This document shows positions 8,369 to 16,740 of a DNA stretch of 64,000 bases, in pieces. A model generated the notes under the pieces. The model was not told where the DNA came from and made no database searches. It worked only from the letters and a program-made list of their open reading frames with translations. Made by a program: the position numbers and the translations under genes. The DNA comes from Holophagales bacterium (GTDB taxonomy: Bacteria > Acidobacteriota > Thermoanaerobaculia > UBA5066): NCBI GenBank assembly GCA_016719485.1, contig JADJZB010000021.1, positions 434,001 to 498,000 on the forward strand, in the 5' to 3' direction. The first letter of the stretch is position 1; every line of letters starts with the position of its first letter.

Positions 8369-9204
8369 ATGAAGAAGACCGCTTTCGTCGCCCTGCTGCT
8401 ACTCGCCGCCCCCCTCGTCGCCCAGTCCGGCCAGGGGAGAGGTCCTGGAAAGGGTGCTGGCGTTCCGGGCGCCGGCCCGCCGGCCTCGAGCCCCATCGCG
8501 GGTTACCTCGCGACGCTTCCGAAAGAGGCGCTCAGCGCCGCCGAGACCGACCAGCTGCTCTTCCTGCGCGAGGAGGAGAAGCTCGCCCGTGACGTCTACC
8601 GCGCCCTGTTCGCCGCGAACGGAGACCAGTCCTTCGCGAACATCGCCTCGGCAGAGCAGCGGCACATGGACGAGGTGAAGATTCTCCTCGACCGTTACGG
8701 CCTCGCGGACCCGGCCGCGACGACGGCGCCGGGTGAGTTCAGGAATGCCCGGCTCGCCTCGCTCTACACGGACCTCGTCGCCCGCGGGGCCGTGTCGCTC
8801 GTCGAGGCGCTGAAGGTCGGGGCCACCGTCGAGGACCTCGACCTCGCCGACGTCGACAAGGCGCTCGACGCCTCCGACAACCGCGACATCGACACCGTGA
8901 TGCAGAACCTGGCGAAGGGCTCGCGCAATCACCTTCGCGCATTCTCGCAGCGCCTCGCGGCGCTGGACGCCACTACACGGCCCAGTTCCTCCCGGCCGAC
9001 GAGATCGCGAGGATCGTCGCCGCTCCCCGCGAGCGGGGTGCGTACGACGAGAACGGAAAGCTCCTCGCCGGCGCCTGCACCGGGCAGGGCCGGGGCGGGC
9101 GCGGCCAGGGCCGCGGTCGCGGGCGCGGCCCCGGGACGGGCACCGGGACGGGCACGGGGCAGGGGCCTGGCGACGGCACGGGGGCGAGCTGCCCGAAGGG
9201 GTAG
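8369..9204 (+). CDS. Secreted DUF2202 domain protein, frameshifted near 8962
   Basis: The start MKKTAFVALLLLAAPLVAQ is a signal peptide. The DUF2202 domain (about 45-195) is ferritin-like and helical, with EEEKLARDVY and EQRHMDEVK as metal-ligand-like motifs. The reading frame loses homology after SQRLAALDA. In the adjacent frame the family's C-terminal sequence resumes at once (GRHYTAQFLPADEIARI) and runs through a Gly/Arg/Thr-rich tail to TAG at 9202-9204. A single missing base around 8962-8966 explains this. Without correction the frame instead ends at 9244 with an unrelated Arg/Ala-rich tail. Sequencing error or a real mutation cannot be separated here. Function of the family is not established. 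Confidence 0.8.
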
Positions 9205-9266
9205 CGCACCCGGAAGCGACCCCGCTGGTCAGGGACGGTGCTAGGCTTTGTGCAGGAGACAGGAAC

Positions 9267-9959
9267 ATGCGCTACCGAGCCGCCCTCCTCGCGGGGTCGT
9301 TCTTTCTTTCCGTGAACCTCCAGGGGCAGCAGCCCCAGCCCGTGCTGCAGAGTGCTCCCGTTCCGGAATCGCCCATCGTCGTCTACAAGGTCGAGCTGCT
9401 CCCCACCGGCTTCGGTTTCGCCATGGAGGAGCCGAAGCTGGAGGGAGACGTCTACGTCTTCCGCACGCTCCCTGAGAGGACCGTCAGCCGGCTGCCGAAG
9501 TCGAGGGTGAAGAAGATCTCGCGGTGGTCGTCGGACCTGAGCAAGGAGGTCCTCTGGCAGGTCGACCTCAATCCCACCGGCCGCATGCTCTCGAGCAAGG
9601 AGCCGGTGAAGAAGGGCGCGGGATACGTCGTCACCGACTTCAAGCAGGGGACCCTCATGAGCGTCCGCGAGACCGACGTCAGGAAGATCACCCGCCTGAC
9701 CGGGCTCGACGCGTTCAAGGCCCACCTCGAGGAGACGGGTGCCACGAAGCTCGAGGGCGAGCTACCGCCCGATGCCGGCAGTGCCACGGTCCGGGGAAGC
9801 GCGCCGGCATCCGCTCCCGCCGCCGCTCCCGGCGGCTCCCCGGCACCCGGCAACTGGGTCCAGCAGGGGACGCCCGGAGTGTCGGATGCCTACGCGCCGC
9901 CGAGCGCCGTCCAGTCACGCCCGGGCGACGTACCGAAGGCCGCGCCGACCCCGAAGTGA
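9267..9959 (+). CDS. Hypothetical secreted protein
   Basis: 230 residues starting with a signal peptide (MRYRAALLAGSFFLSVNLQG). The middle (about 40-165) is rich in Lys/Val and looks like a small beta domain (VVYKVELLPTGFGFAMEEPK). The last 60 residues are Ala/Pro/Gly-rich and probably disordered. I do not recognise a family. It follows the DUF2202 gene by about 60 bases and could be transcribed with it. Confidence 0.65.
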   Translation: MRYRAALLAGSFFLSVNLQGQQPQPVLQSAPVPESPIVVYKVELLPTGFGFAMEEPKLEGDVYVFRTLPERTVSRLPKSRVKKISRWSSDLSKEVLWQVDLNPTGRMLSSKEPVKKGAGYVVTDFKQGTLMSVRETDVRKITRLTGLDAFKAHLEETGATKLEGELPPDAGSATVRGSAPASAPAAAPGGSPAPGNWVQQGTPGVSDAYAPPSAVQSRPGDVPKAAPTPK

Positions 9960-10005
9960 TCACGCCCCCGCCGGCGGGCGCGCGTCAGCTTCTCTCCCCG
10001 TCGGC

Positions 10006-11172
10006 CTAGGAGGCGGCGGGGGGCTTCCCGACCGCGATCTCGACGACGATCGGGAAGGGGAGTCCCTCCCCGGGCGCGATCAGGACGTTCCGGATCGTGT
10101 ATTCCAGCGTGAGGCGCCTCGTTCCGGCTTCCGCGGCCTTCGGCACCGTGACTTCGAGAACGCTCGTGCCGTCCGCCGCGAGCACGAGCTCCTTCGGAGC
10201 CATGACGCCGTCCGCGGAGCCGGGGCCGGCGAGCTCCAGCCGCAGGTCCGACGCGTTCCGTATCCGGACGTATCCGTCGCCACCGGCCTGGATAGCGAGC
10301 TTTGGATTCTCGATCGTGAGCGCGGCCGCGACCAGCGGGCGCAGGAGCTCTTCGCGCCCGACGAGCGTCTCTCCCGACCAGGCCACCGTCCGTTTCGCGA
10401 AGAGCGCCTCGCGGACTCCGGCCTCGGTCCGCTCCTTCGCGAAGACGAGCGTCACCGGGCGGTGGTCCCCCTCGTGGACGTGCCACGCGAGGTTCGAGGG
10501 GTCGTGGATGTCGGAGTTCGCCAGGGGCGCGAGGTCCTTCTCGAGCGCCCACGCGTGGGACTCGGGGTAGTACTCGCGGTCGTTGACGACCTCGATGCCG
10601 TGCAGGAGGCCCGCCTCGAGGATCTCGTCGTGCTCCGGGTACCAGCGGGCGACGCCGTCCTTCTGCTGGCCGCGCCACCCGGGGTGGTTCCAGAAGACGA
10701 AGGCCCCCTGGGCGCGTGCGGCCTGCAGCGCATCCCTCCACCCGGGTGTCTCGAGCGGGCAGACGGACGAGAGGAAGATCGCGTTCAGGTGCCCCGGGGG
10801 CATCTTCCGCGTGATCTCCGAGCCGCGGATCACGATCACCCCGAGCTTCTCGCCGTGAGGCGCGGCGATCTCCCACGGGCGCTCGTGGCTGGTCGGGAGG
10901 TCCTTCCGGTGCGGCCGGTACTCGACGTGGTCGGTGATGGCGATCGCGTCGTAGCCCTCGCGCCAGGCCTCCTCGGAGCGGATGTCGGGCCACACCTTCC
11001 CGTCGGAGAAGACGGTGTGCGTGTGGAAGTCGCACTGGAGCGTGAGGAAGCCCGGCACGTTCGGGACGCGCAGCGGCCGCCGGACCCGCACGTCGCGCGC
11101 CTCGACGGCGACGGAGAGGACGGCGGTGACGAGGGCCAGGACGAACGGAACGGCGGCAGCGCGACGCGGCAT
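10006..11172 (-). CDS. Secreted PHP-domain metal-dependent phosphoesterase-like protein
   Basis: 388 residues from ATG 11172, with a G-rich ribosome site just upstream and a signal peptide (MPRRAAAVPFVLALVTAVLS). The PHP domain shows metal-ligand motifs in order: CDFHTHTVFSDG, AITDHVEYRP, the Glu in RGSEITR, FWNHPGW and LANSDIHDP. The C-terminal 110 residues form a beta-rich domain. PHP proteins hydrolyse phosphoesters or related bonds with two or three metals; secreted forms of this layout have no firmly assigned substrate. Longer upstream starts would put the signal peptide internally, so they are unlikely. Confidence 0.85.
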   Translation of the reverse strand: MPRRAAAVPFVLALVTAVLSVAVEARDVRVRRPLRVPNVPGFLTLQCDFHTHTVFSDGKVWPDIRSEEAWREGYDAIAITDHVEYRPHRKDLPTSHERPWEIAAPHGEKLGVIVIRGSEITRKMPPGHLNAIFLSSVCPLETPGWRDALQAARAQGAFVFWNHPGWRGQQKDGVARWYPEHDEILEAGLLHGIEVVNDREYYPESHAWALEKDLAPLANSDIHDPSNLAWHVHEGDHRPVTLVFAKERTEAGVREALFAKRTVAWSGETLVGREELLRPLVAAALTIENPKLAIQAGGDGYVRIRNASDLRLELAGPGSADGVMAPKELVLAADGTSVLEVTVPKAAEAGTRRLTLEYTIRNVLIAPGEGLPFPIVVEIAVGKPPAAS

Positions 11173-11278
11173 GAGTCCCCCCTTCCCGAGGATGACCCGC
11201 CATTCTCCGGCCGCCCATCGCCCCGGGCAACGGCGCTTCTCCCGGTGCGACGCCATGCGCGTGCTACCTTCGTTTCCG

Positions 11279-12778
11279 ATGGATGAACTCCGCCCGCGCG
11301 TCCTGTCCGAGCTCGAAGACGACGCCCTCGCTCCGGCGGCCGAGGCCTTCACCCGCATCGCGGTCGACTACTTTGCCGCGACCCGCACGGGGGAGGGGCC
11401 GGTCTCGACGCCGCTCGGCGCCGCAGAGCTGGCCCGCCGCTTCGACGAGCCGCTCCCGGTCGATGGAAGGCCGCTCGAGGAGGTCGTCGAGCGGCTTCGC
11501 GGGGACGTCGTCGCCGACTCGAACCGCCTCTGCCACCCGCGCTCGATGGGGCACCAGGTCTCCGCGCCCCTCCCGGCCGCCGTCTGGACGGAATCCCTCA
11601 TCGCGGCCCTGAACCAGTCGGGCGCGGTCCAGGAGATGTCGCCCGTCGGAACGGCCGTCGAGAACCGCATCGTGAGGTGGATGTGCGACCTCGCAGGTTT
11701 CGGTCCGAGGGCCGGTGGCACGTTCACCTCCGGCGGGACCGAGGCGACCTTCACCGCGCTCCTCGCCGCGCGCGCGGCGTCTCTCCCCAACGCGTGGAAG
11801 GAAGGTGTGGGCGCCGAGCCGCCGGTCGTCCTCCACGGCGAGCACGCCCACTACGCCGTGGCCCGCGCCGTCGGCGCTCTCGGCCTCGGCACCGACGCCG
11901 CCATCGCCATTCCTTCCGACGGCTGGCGGATGGACGTGTCCGCCCTCGAGGCCGCCCTCCGCCGGCAGGAGGAACGCGGAAGGCGCGTCATGGCCGTCGT
12001 CGCGACCGCAGGATCGACGGCGACGGGCTCCTTCGACGATCTCGACGCCATAGGCCGGCTCTGCGAGGAGCGGGGCCTGTGGCTCCATGTCGACGGGGCC
12101 CACGGCGCCTCGGCTCTCCTCTCGTCCACGCACCGAGGACGCCTGCGCGGCATCGAGCGGGCCCGCTCTCTCGCCTGGGACCCGCACAAGATGATGCTGA
12201 TGCCGCTCTCGGCCGGCGTCGTCCTCGTCCGCGACGAGCGCGACCTCGACGCGGCGTTCACGCAGCGCGCGCCGTACCTCTTCCACGGTGCGGAAGGCGA
12301 GCGGAGCCCCGACCAGGGAAAGCGGAGCTTCCAGTGCTCGCGCAGGCTCGACGCGCTGAAGGTCTGGGTCGCCCTCCAGCGCTACGGAGCGGGCGGGATC
12401 GGCGTGCTCTACGACCACCTCTGCGCCACGGCCCGGGCGCTCCACTCCGCGATCGGGCGGCGCGAGGCTTTCGAGGCCCTCCACGAGCCGGAGGCGAACA
12501 TACTCTGCTTCCGCTACGTGGGCGACCGGTCGCTCGACCCGGAGCGTCTCGACGCGCTGAACCTCCGCCTCCGAGAGCTCTTCAACCGCTCGGGCGAGGG
12601 GTGGATCACGACGACCGTCCTCGGCGGGAAGAGGGTCCTTCGAGTGACGGTCATGAACCCGCGGACGACCGGGACCGACGTCGAGCGCGTTCTCGACGGG
12701 CTGGAGGCGACGGGCGGCCAGCTCGCCGAGGGCGTACGCCGCGACGCAGGGCAGGCCACCGGGAGGCCGCCCCCTTGA
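11279..12778 (+). CDS. Group II pyridoxal-phosphate-dependent decarboxylase
   Basis: 499 residues (MDELRPRVLSELEDDAL...). The family motifs are clear: SGGTEATFTALLAAR, the HVDGAHGAS aspartate contacting the pyridine nitrogen, and SLAWDPHKMM with the PLP-binding lysine. Length and motifs fit glutamate/tyrosine/aromatic-L-amino-acid decarboxylase relatives. The exact amino-acid substrate cannot be read from the sequence. An alternative in-frame ATG lies eight codons upstream (11255). It stands alone, divergent from the PHP gene. Confidence 0.9.
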   Translation: MDELRPRVLSELEDDALAPAAEAFTRIAVDYFAATRTGEGPVSTPLGAAELARRFDEPLPVDGRPLEEVVERLRGDVVADSNRLCHPRSMGHQVSAPLPAAVWTESLIAALNQSGAVQEMSPVGTAVENRIVRWMCDLAGFGPRAGGTFTSGGTEATFTALLAARAASLPNAWKEGVGAEPPVVLHGEHAHYAVARAVGALGLGTDAAIAIPSDGWRMDVSALEAALRRQEERGRRVMAVVATAGSTATGSFDDLDAIGRLCEERGLWLHVDGAHGASALLSSTHRGRLRGIERARSLAWDPHKMMLMPLSAGVVLVRDERDLDAAFTQRAPYLFHGAEGERSPDQGKRSFQCSRRLDALKVWVALQRYGAGGIGVLYDHLCATARALHSAIGRREAFEALHEPEANILCFRYVGDRSLDPERLDALNLRLRELFNRSGEGWITTTVLGGKRVLRVTVMNPRTTGTDVERVLDGLEATGGQLAEGVRRDAGQATGRPPP

Positions 12779-12785
12779 CGTATAT

Positions 12786-12797
12786 GGGCATATGCCC
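12786..12797. promoter_or_regulatory. 12-bp perfect palindrome GGGCATATGCCC before the NifX-like gene
   Basis: The palindrome sits about 85 bases upstream of the ATG at 12879. The related cores GCATATGCC (19685-19693), ACATATGT (18356-18363) and GCATATGAG (33136-33144) also fall in intergenic regions. It could be an operator, but AT-rich hexamers are rare in GC-rich coding DNA, so intergenic location alone is weak evidence. Confidence 0.35.
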
Positions 12798-12878
12798 GAA
12801 ACTGTCGGCAACGGCATCCTCGGTGCGCGACCCGCGAACCGCCGGCCCTGCGCCCCGAACCGCCCGAAGGAGAGCCCC

Positions 12879-13283
12879 ATGAACATCTGCATTCCCGTCC
12901 TCGCCGACCGCGGGCTCGAGAGCCCGGTCTCCGGCCATTTCGGCTCCGCCCCGATGTACGTGCTGGCCGATTCCGAGACGCGCCAGACCCGCGCCCTTTC
13001 GAATGCCCGCGCGGTTCACGAGCACGGAGCCTGCCGCCCGCTCGACGCCCTCGCGGGCGAGAAGATCGACGCGATGGTCGTCGGCGGCATCGGCGCCGGA
13101 GCCCTGATGAAGCTCAGGGAGGCGGGGATCCGCGTGTACCGCGCCACGGCTCCGACGGTCGCAGGCTGCCTCGACGCATTCGCGAGGGATGAGGCGGAGG
13201 AGATCGACCCGGCCGGCGCCTGCGCCGGGCACGGTCACGATCACGGCCACGACCGCCCCGCCGCCCTGCCGACGCGGAGCTGA
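12879..13283 (+). CDS. NifX/NifB-type dinitrogenase iron-molybdenum cofactor-like protein
   Basis: 134 residues, start MNICIPVLADRGLESPVSGHFG behind an AAGGAGAG ribosome site. The RNaseH-like NifX/NafY fold motif VSGHFGSAPMYVL and VVGGIGAGAL are typical of the small family related to MTH1175, which occurs widely outside nitrogen fixation. The C-terminus ends in a metal-binding-like GHGHDHGHD tail. No nif genes are present. Such proteins often neighbour DUF134 regulators, and one lies at 18523. Role: probably binding or carrying an Fe-S/metal cluster; inferred. Confidence 0.87.
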   Translation: MNICIPVLADRGLESPVSGHFGSAPMYVLADSETRQTRALSNARAVHEHGACRPLDALAGEKIDAMVVGGIGAGALMKLREAGIRVYRATAPTVAGCLDAFARDEAEEIDPAGACAGHGHDHGHDRPAALPTRS

Positions 13284-13328
13284 CGTCCGGGGAGAATCGG
13301 GCCGGCAACGTCACCCACGGGAGGTTCC

Positions 13329-14729
13329 ATGACGAGCGACGCAGCGCAGCGCGCCCCGGACTGGTCGAACCTCGAAGCCGTCTTCGAGTCGCTCGGGCGC
13401 GCTCTCGTCGTCCTCGACGAGGAGTTCCGGATCATCCGGGCGAGCCTCTCGCTCGACCGGATGGCAGGGACGGGCGTCTCCCTCGAAGTCATCGGCCAGC
13501 CCGTCGAGTCGCTCTTCGGCCCGCGCCTCTTCGGTCCCGAGGAGACTCTCCGCGAGTCTCTCCGCCTCGGGCGGCGGGAGGAGGGGCGGCGGGGCGTCCT
13601 GCGCTGCGGCCGGGATGCCGCCCGCCTCGTCTCCGTCACGACGACGCCTCTCGCCGAAGGCGTCGTCAGCGCCTGCGACCCGAGGGCGCGCTACCTCGTC
13701 GTGATCCGCCCCGCGGAGGACGACGACACGATCCTCCAGAGCGCCCTCGTCTCCCACGGTCTCGTCGCCCGGTCGCCGCAGATGCTCCGGATCGTCCACC
13801 TCGTCGAGTCGCTCCACGGCAGCGACGCGAACGTCCTCATCACCGGTGAGAGCGGGACCGGCAAGGAGGTCCTCGCGCGGGCCCTCCACGCCCACTCGCC
13901 GAGGAGCGGGGGCCCGTTCGTCGCGGTCAGCTGCGCGGCGCTGCCGGCCGACCTCCTCGAAAGCGAGCTCTTCGGGCACGTGCGCGGCGCTTTCACAGGA
14001 GCCGTGCGGGACCGCGTGGGCCGCCTGGACCTGGCCAAGGGAGGGACTCTCTTCCTCGACGAGGCAGGGGACATCCCGCTTCCCGTCCAGGTCAAGCTCC
14101 TCCGCGTCCTGCAGGAGAGGCTCTTCGAGCGCGTCGGAGAGAGCACGACGCGGCCCCTCGACGCGCGCATCGTCGCCGCAACGAACCGGGACCTGAAGGA
14201 GGCGATCCGCCAGGGCCGCTTCCGGGAGGACCTCTACTACCGCCTTCGCGTCGTCCCGATCCACGTGCCGCCGCTCAGGGAGAGGTCCGAGGACGTGGAG
14301 CTCGTCGCCCGCTACCTGCTGGCCCGCATCGGGGGCCGCGCGGGGCGTGCCGTGCAGCTGTCGCCCGACACGCTTGCTGCCCTCGAGCGCTACGACTGGC
14401 CGGGCAACGTCAGGGAGCTGGAGAACGCGCTGGAGTACGCGGTCGCCCTCGGGCGTGGGCAGACCGTGCAACTGGAAGACCTTCCGGCCGAGATCCGCTC
14501 GCCGGAGAGCCGGCCGGCGGGAACGATTCAAGCGCGCCTCCACTCCCCGGATCCGAACCTCACCTTCGCTGACGGCAACTCCCCGCTGCCGGCCGACCCC
14601 GAAGAAGCGCCGATCCGCGCCGCTCTCGAACGACACCACTGGAGCCGGTCGAAGGCGGCTGCGGAGCTGGGGATGAGCCGGACGAAGCTCTGGCGCCGCA
14701 TGCGCGAGCTCCGGATCGGCTCTCGCTGA
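13329..14729 (+). CDS. PAS-domain sigma-54-dependent transcriptional activator
   Basis: 466 residues. An N-terminal PAS-like sensor (about 14-125) replaces a receiver, so it senses a ligand or redox state directly and not by phosphorylation. The AAA+ domain has Walker A GESGTGKE (173-180), GAFTGA (220-225) and an intact Walker B (LFLDEAGD). The C-terminal Fis helix-turn-helix is WSRSKAAAELGMSRTKLWRR. It follows the NifX-like gene by 45 bases and precedes an unknown Cys-containing protein. Cys93 and Cys116 in the sensor region could be redox-active. Targets are unknown; the CGGC/cydAB operon and the DUF2202 promoter are candidates. Confidence 0.9.
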   Translation: MTSDAAQRAPDWSNLEAVFESLGRALVVLDEEFRIIRASLSLDRMAGTGVSLEVIGQPVESLFGPRLFGPEETLRESLRLGRREEGRRGVLRCGRDAARLVSVTTTPLAEGVVSACDPRARYLVVIRPAEDDDTILQSALVSHGLVARSPQMLRIVHLVESLHGSDANVLITGESGTGKEVLARALHAHSPRSGGPFVAVSCAALPADLLESELFGHVRGAFTGAVRDRVGRLDLAKGGTLFLDEAGDIPLPVQVKLLRVLQERLFERVGESTTRPLDARIVAATNRDLKEAIRQGRFREDLYYRLRVVPIHVPPLRERSEDVELVARYLLARIGGRAGRAVQLSPDTLAALERYDWPGNVRELENALEYAVALGRGQTVQLEDLPAEIRSPESRPAGTIQARLHSPDPNLTFADGNSPLPADPEEAPIRAALERHHWSRSKAAAELGMSRTKLWRRMRELRIGSR

Positions 14730-14775
14730 CGCAGAATGGAGACGAGGACAGATGAGACAGGAGGGGAGTCGTCCG

Positions 14776-15183
14776 ATGAGCATCCTCAGTAACGTCCTCG
14801 GGCCGAGATCGAAGTACGACGACCGTCTTCCCTACACGTACGAGGCCCGGGTGACGGTTTCCGGCGTCGAAGGGATGACCGAGAGCTACATTTCCGACAC
14901 GCTCTGCGCTCTCCTCGAGCGACTCGACGACGAGAAAGCCGGGCCTGACGAGGTGACGATCCTGGAGATCCGGCCCGAAGGGGAGTTCCCGGTCCTCCTC
15001 GAGCACTGTCTCGGCGCGGACGGGAAGTGGCTCCGTCGCCCCGAGGCCTGCCGCTCCTTCGAGGCGCACTACGCCGGGCACGAGAAGACCGGCCGTTGCT
15101 GCTACCGGGACAGGAGCCGTGCGACGGAAGGCCCCTTCGAGGAATACGACCCGGCTGCCGCCGGAAGGGTAGCGAAGGGCTGA
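14776..15183 (+). CDS. Hypothetical Cys-containing protein
   Basis: 135 residues from ATG 14776 (MSILSNVLGPRSKYDDRLPY), preceded by AGGAGGGG; an in-frame ATG at 14752 would add eight residues. No signal peptide. It is acidic, with cysteines at CALLER, HCLGADG, ACRSF and RCCYRD in the second half, possibly metal-binding. I do not recognise the family. It begins 46 bases after the PAS-sigma-54 activator and probably shares its transcript. Confidence 0.65.
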   Translation: MSILSNVLGPRSKYDDRLPYTYEARVTVSGVEGMTESYISDTLCALLERLDDEKAGPDEVTILEIRPEGEFPVLLEHCLGADGKWLRRPEACRSFEAHYAGHEKTGRCCYRDRSRATEGPFEEYDPAAAGRVAKG

Positions 15184-15218
15184 GTCGCCGGCCTACGAGG
15201 CTGGGCTCTCCTGTTCGT

Positions 15219-15662
15219 TCAGTCGTAGGCCTTCTGGATCTCGCGGTCTTCGTTCAGGAGCCCACCGGCGAGGTCGGCCATCTCCTTCTGCTGCCAGAAG
15301 GGGAGCTGTTCGTGGACCTTTCGGTATTTCTCGGGGACGGGATGCGTCCCGACGACGACCGGGAGGCCGTGGGCGGTCTCGATGTACTGCTTGAACTCGC
15401 GGATGTAGGGGCACGGCGGGTACCCGACGACGAGGCCCGTGGCGAGGTGGATCGCTTCCGCCCCGTTCTTCTTCATCTCGGCGGGCACGTACTCGACGTT
15501 CCCGCCCGGGCATCCGCCGCAGGTCGAGTAGCCGACGATCTCCAGCGGCTCGTCGGCCGGGTACGCGGAGAATGCGCCGCGGCGTTCGCGCATCGACCGC
15601 AGGCACTTGCCGCCGCCGCAGTCCCTGTACCGCGCACAGATGATGATCCCGATCTTCGCCAT
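15219..15662 (-). CDS. CGGC domain-containing protein
   Basis: 147 residues. The name-giving motif is present as STCGGCPGGNVEYVP, with further cysteines in IICARYRDCGGGKCLRSM and YPPCPYIREF. CGGC-domain proteins are putative metal- or Fe-S-binding proteins of unknown reaction, common in anaerobes. It starts 39 bases after cydB on the same strand, so it is probably the third gene of the cytochrome bd operon, hinting at a role in oxygen or redox stress. Confidence 0.85.
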   Translation of the reverse strand: MAKIGIIICARYRDCGGGKCLRSMRERRGAFSAYPADEPLEIVGYSTCGGCPGGNVEYVPAEMKKNGAEAIHLATGLVVGYPPCPYIREFKQYIETAHGLPVVVGTHPVPEKYRKVHEQLPFWQQKEMADLAGGLLNEDREIQKAYD

Positions 15663-15701
15663 GTCTCTTCTCCTCCCGTGTGGCCCGCGAAGCGGGCCTC
15701 C

Positions 15702-16730
15702 TCAATAGCTGTGCTCCCCGAGCTTCACCTTCCCGCGGAAGGTCCAGTAGATGACCCCGGAGTAGGTCAGGACGAACGGCATCCCGACGGCCGCGATGAT
15801 CAGCATGATCCCGAGGGTCTTCGGGCTCGAGGCCGCGTTGAAGATCGTCACGGAGCGCGTGGGGTCTCCCGTCGCCGTGACGAGGTTCGGGTAGAGCGCG
15901 AGGCCGAAGAGCGCCACCAGGCCGGCGATGACGCCGCCCGAGGAGAGGAAGGCGAGGCCCGGCCTGTCGCGGTAGAGGCAGCGCGGGACGTTCGCGACGG
16001 CGAGGACGGTGCCAACGACGACGACGATCGCCCACGGGAAGCGCCGGAAGTTCTCGGTCGCCCGCGGGATGAACGCGACGGTCGCGATCGTCGTGAGCAT
16101 GAACGTGACCATGAAGAGGCCCCACGAGCGCCACATCCACTCGCGCAGCCGCTGCTGGAAGTCCCCCTCGGTCTTCAGGTAGAGGAAGAGCCCGCCGTGC
16201 ATCGCGAAGAGCGAGACCGTCATGACGCCGACGAGGAGCGGGTAGGGGCCGAGCTGGTCGAGGACCGAGCCGGTGAAGTTGCCGAGCTCGTCGAGCGGAA
16301 CGCCGATCATCGCGTTCCCGACCGCGACGCCGAAAAGAAGCGAGGCGGTGAAGGAGCCACCGAAGAACGCCCAGTCCCAGAAGCGGCGCCACCCCGGCGA
16401 CTCCATCTTCGAGCGGAACTCCATCGACACCGCGCGCGAGATGAGCGCGATGAGGAGGAGCATGAACGCGGTGTAGAAGCCCGAGAAGACCGACGCGTAC
16501 GCCTCCGGAAACGCGGCGAAGAGGGCCCCGCCGAAGGTGACGAGCCAGACCTCGTTGCCGTCCCAGAGCGGGCCGATCGAGTTCATGGAGATTCGCCGCT
16601 CGAGGTCGGTTCTCGGCACGAACGGGTGGAGGATGCCGACGCCGAGGTCGAAGCCGTCGAGGAGGGCGTATCCGGTGAGGAGGACCCCCTCGAGGACGAA
16701 CCAGATGACGCAGAGCGCTTCGTACGACAT
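15702..16730 (-). CDS. cydB: Cytochrome bd quinol oxidase subunit II
   Basis: 342 residues with about eight or nine transmembrane helices. Start MSYEALCVIWFVLEGVLLTGYALLDGFDLG is diagnostic for CydB (the DGFDLG motif), and IGPLWDGNEVWL is the conserved loop after helix II. It lies ten bases after cydA. CydAB reduces oxygen to water with quinol at high affinity and tolerates sulfide and NO, which suits an organism making reduced sulfur compounds. No small CydX-like reading frame was found next to it. Confidence 0.95.
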   Translation of the reverse strand: MSYEALCVIWFVLEGVLLTGYALLDGFDLGVGILHPFVPRTDLERRISMNSIGPLWDGNEVWLVTFGGALFAAFPEAYASVFSGFYTAFMLLLIALISRAVSMEFRSKMESPGWRRFWDWAFFGGSFTASLLFGVAVGNAMIGVPLDELGNFTGSVLDQLGPYPLLVGVMTVSLFAMHGGLFLYLKTEGDFQQRLREWMWRSWGLFMVTFMLTTIATVAFIPRATENFRRFPWAIVVVVGTVLAVANVPRCLYRDRPGLAFLSSGGVIAGLVALFGLALYPNLVTATGDPTRSVTIFNAASSPKTLGIMLIIAAVGMPFVLTYSGVIYWTFRGKVKLGEHSY

Positions 16731-16740
16731 CTCCGCCCCC

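Noticed and set aside
9110..9190. Repetitive GGGACGGGCACC-like tract as a CRISPR or satellite repeat
   Set aside because: It is the low-complexity Gly/Thr/Arg tail of the DUF2202 protein in the corrected frame, with no spacer structure.
12879..13283. Evidence of nitrogen fixation from the NifX-like protein
   Set aside because: This small family is widespread in non-fixers and no nif genes are present in the window.
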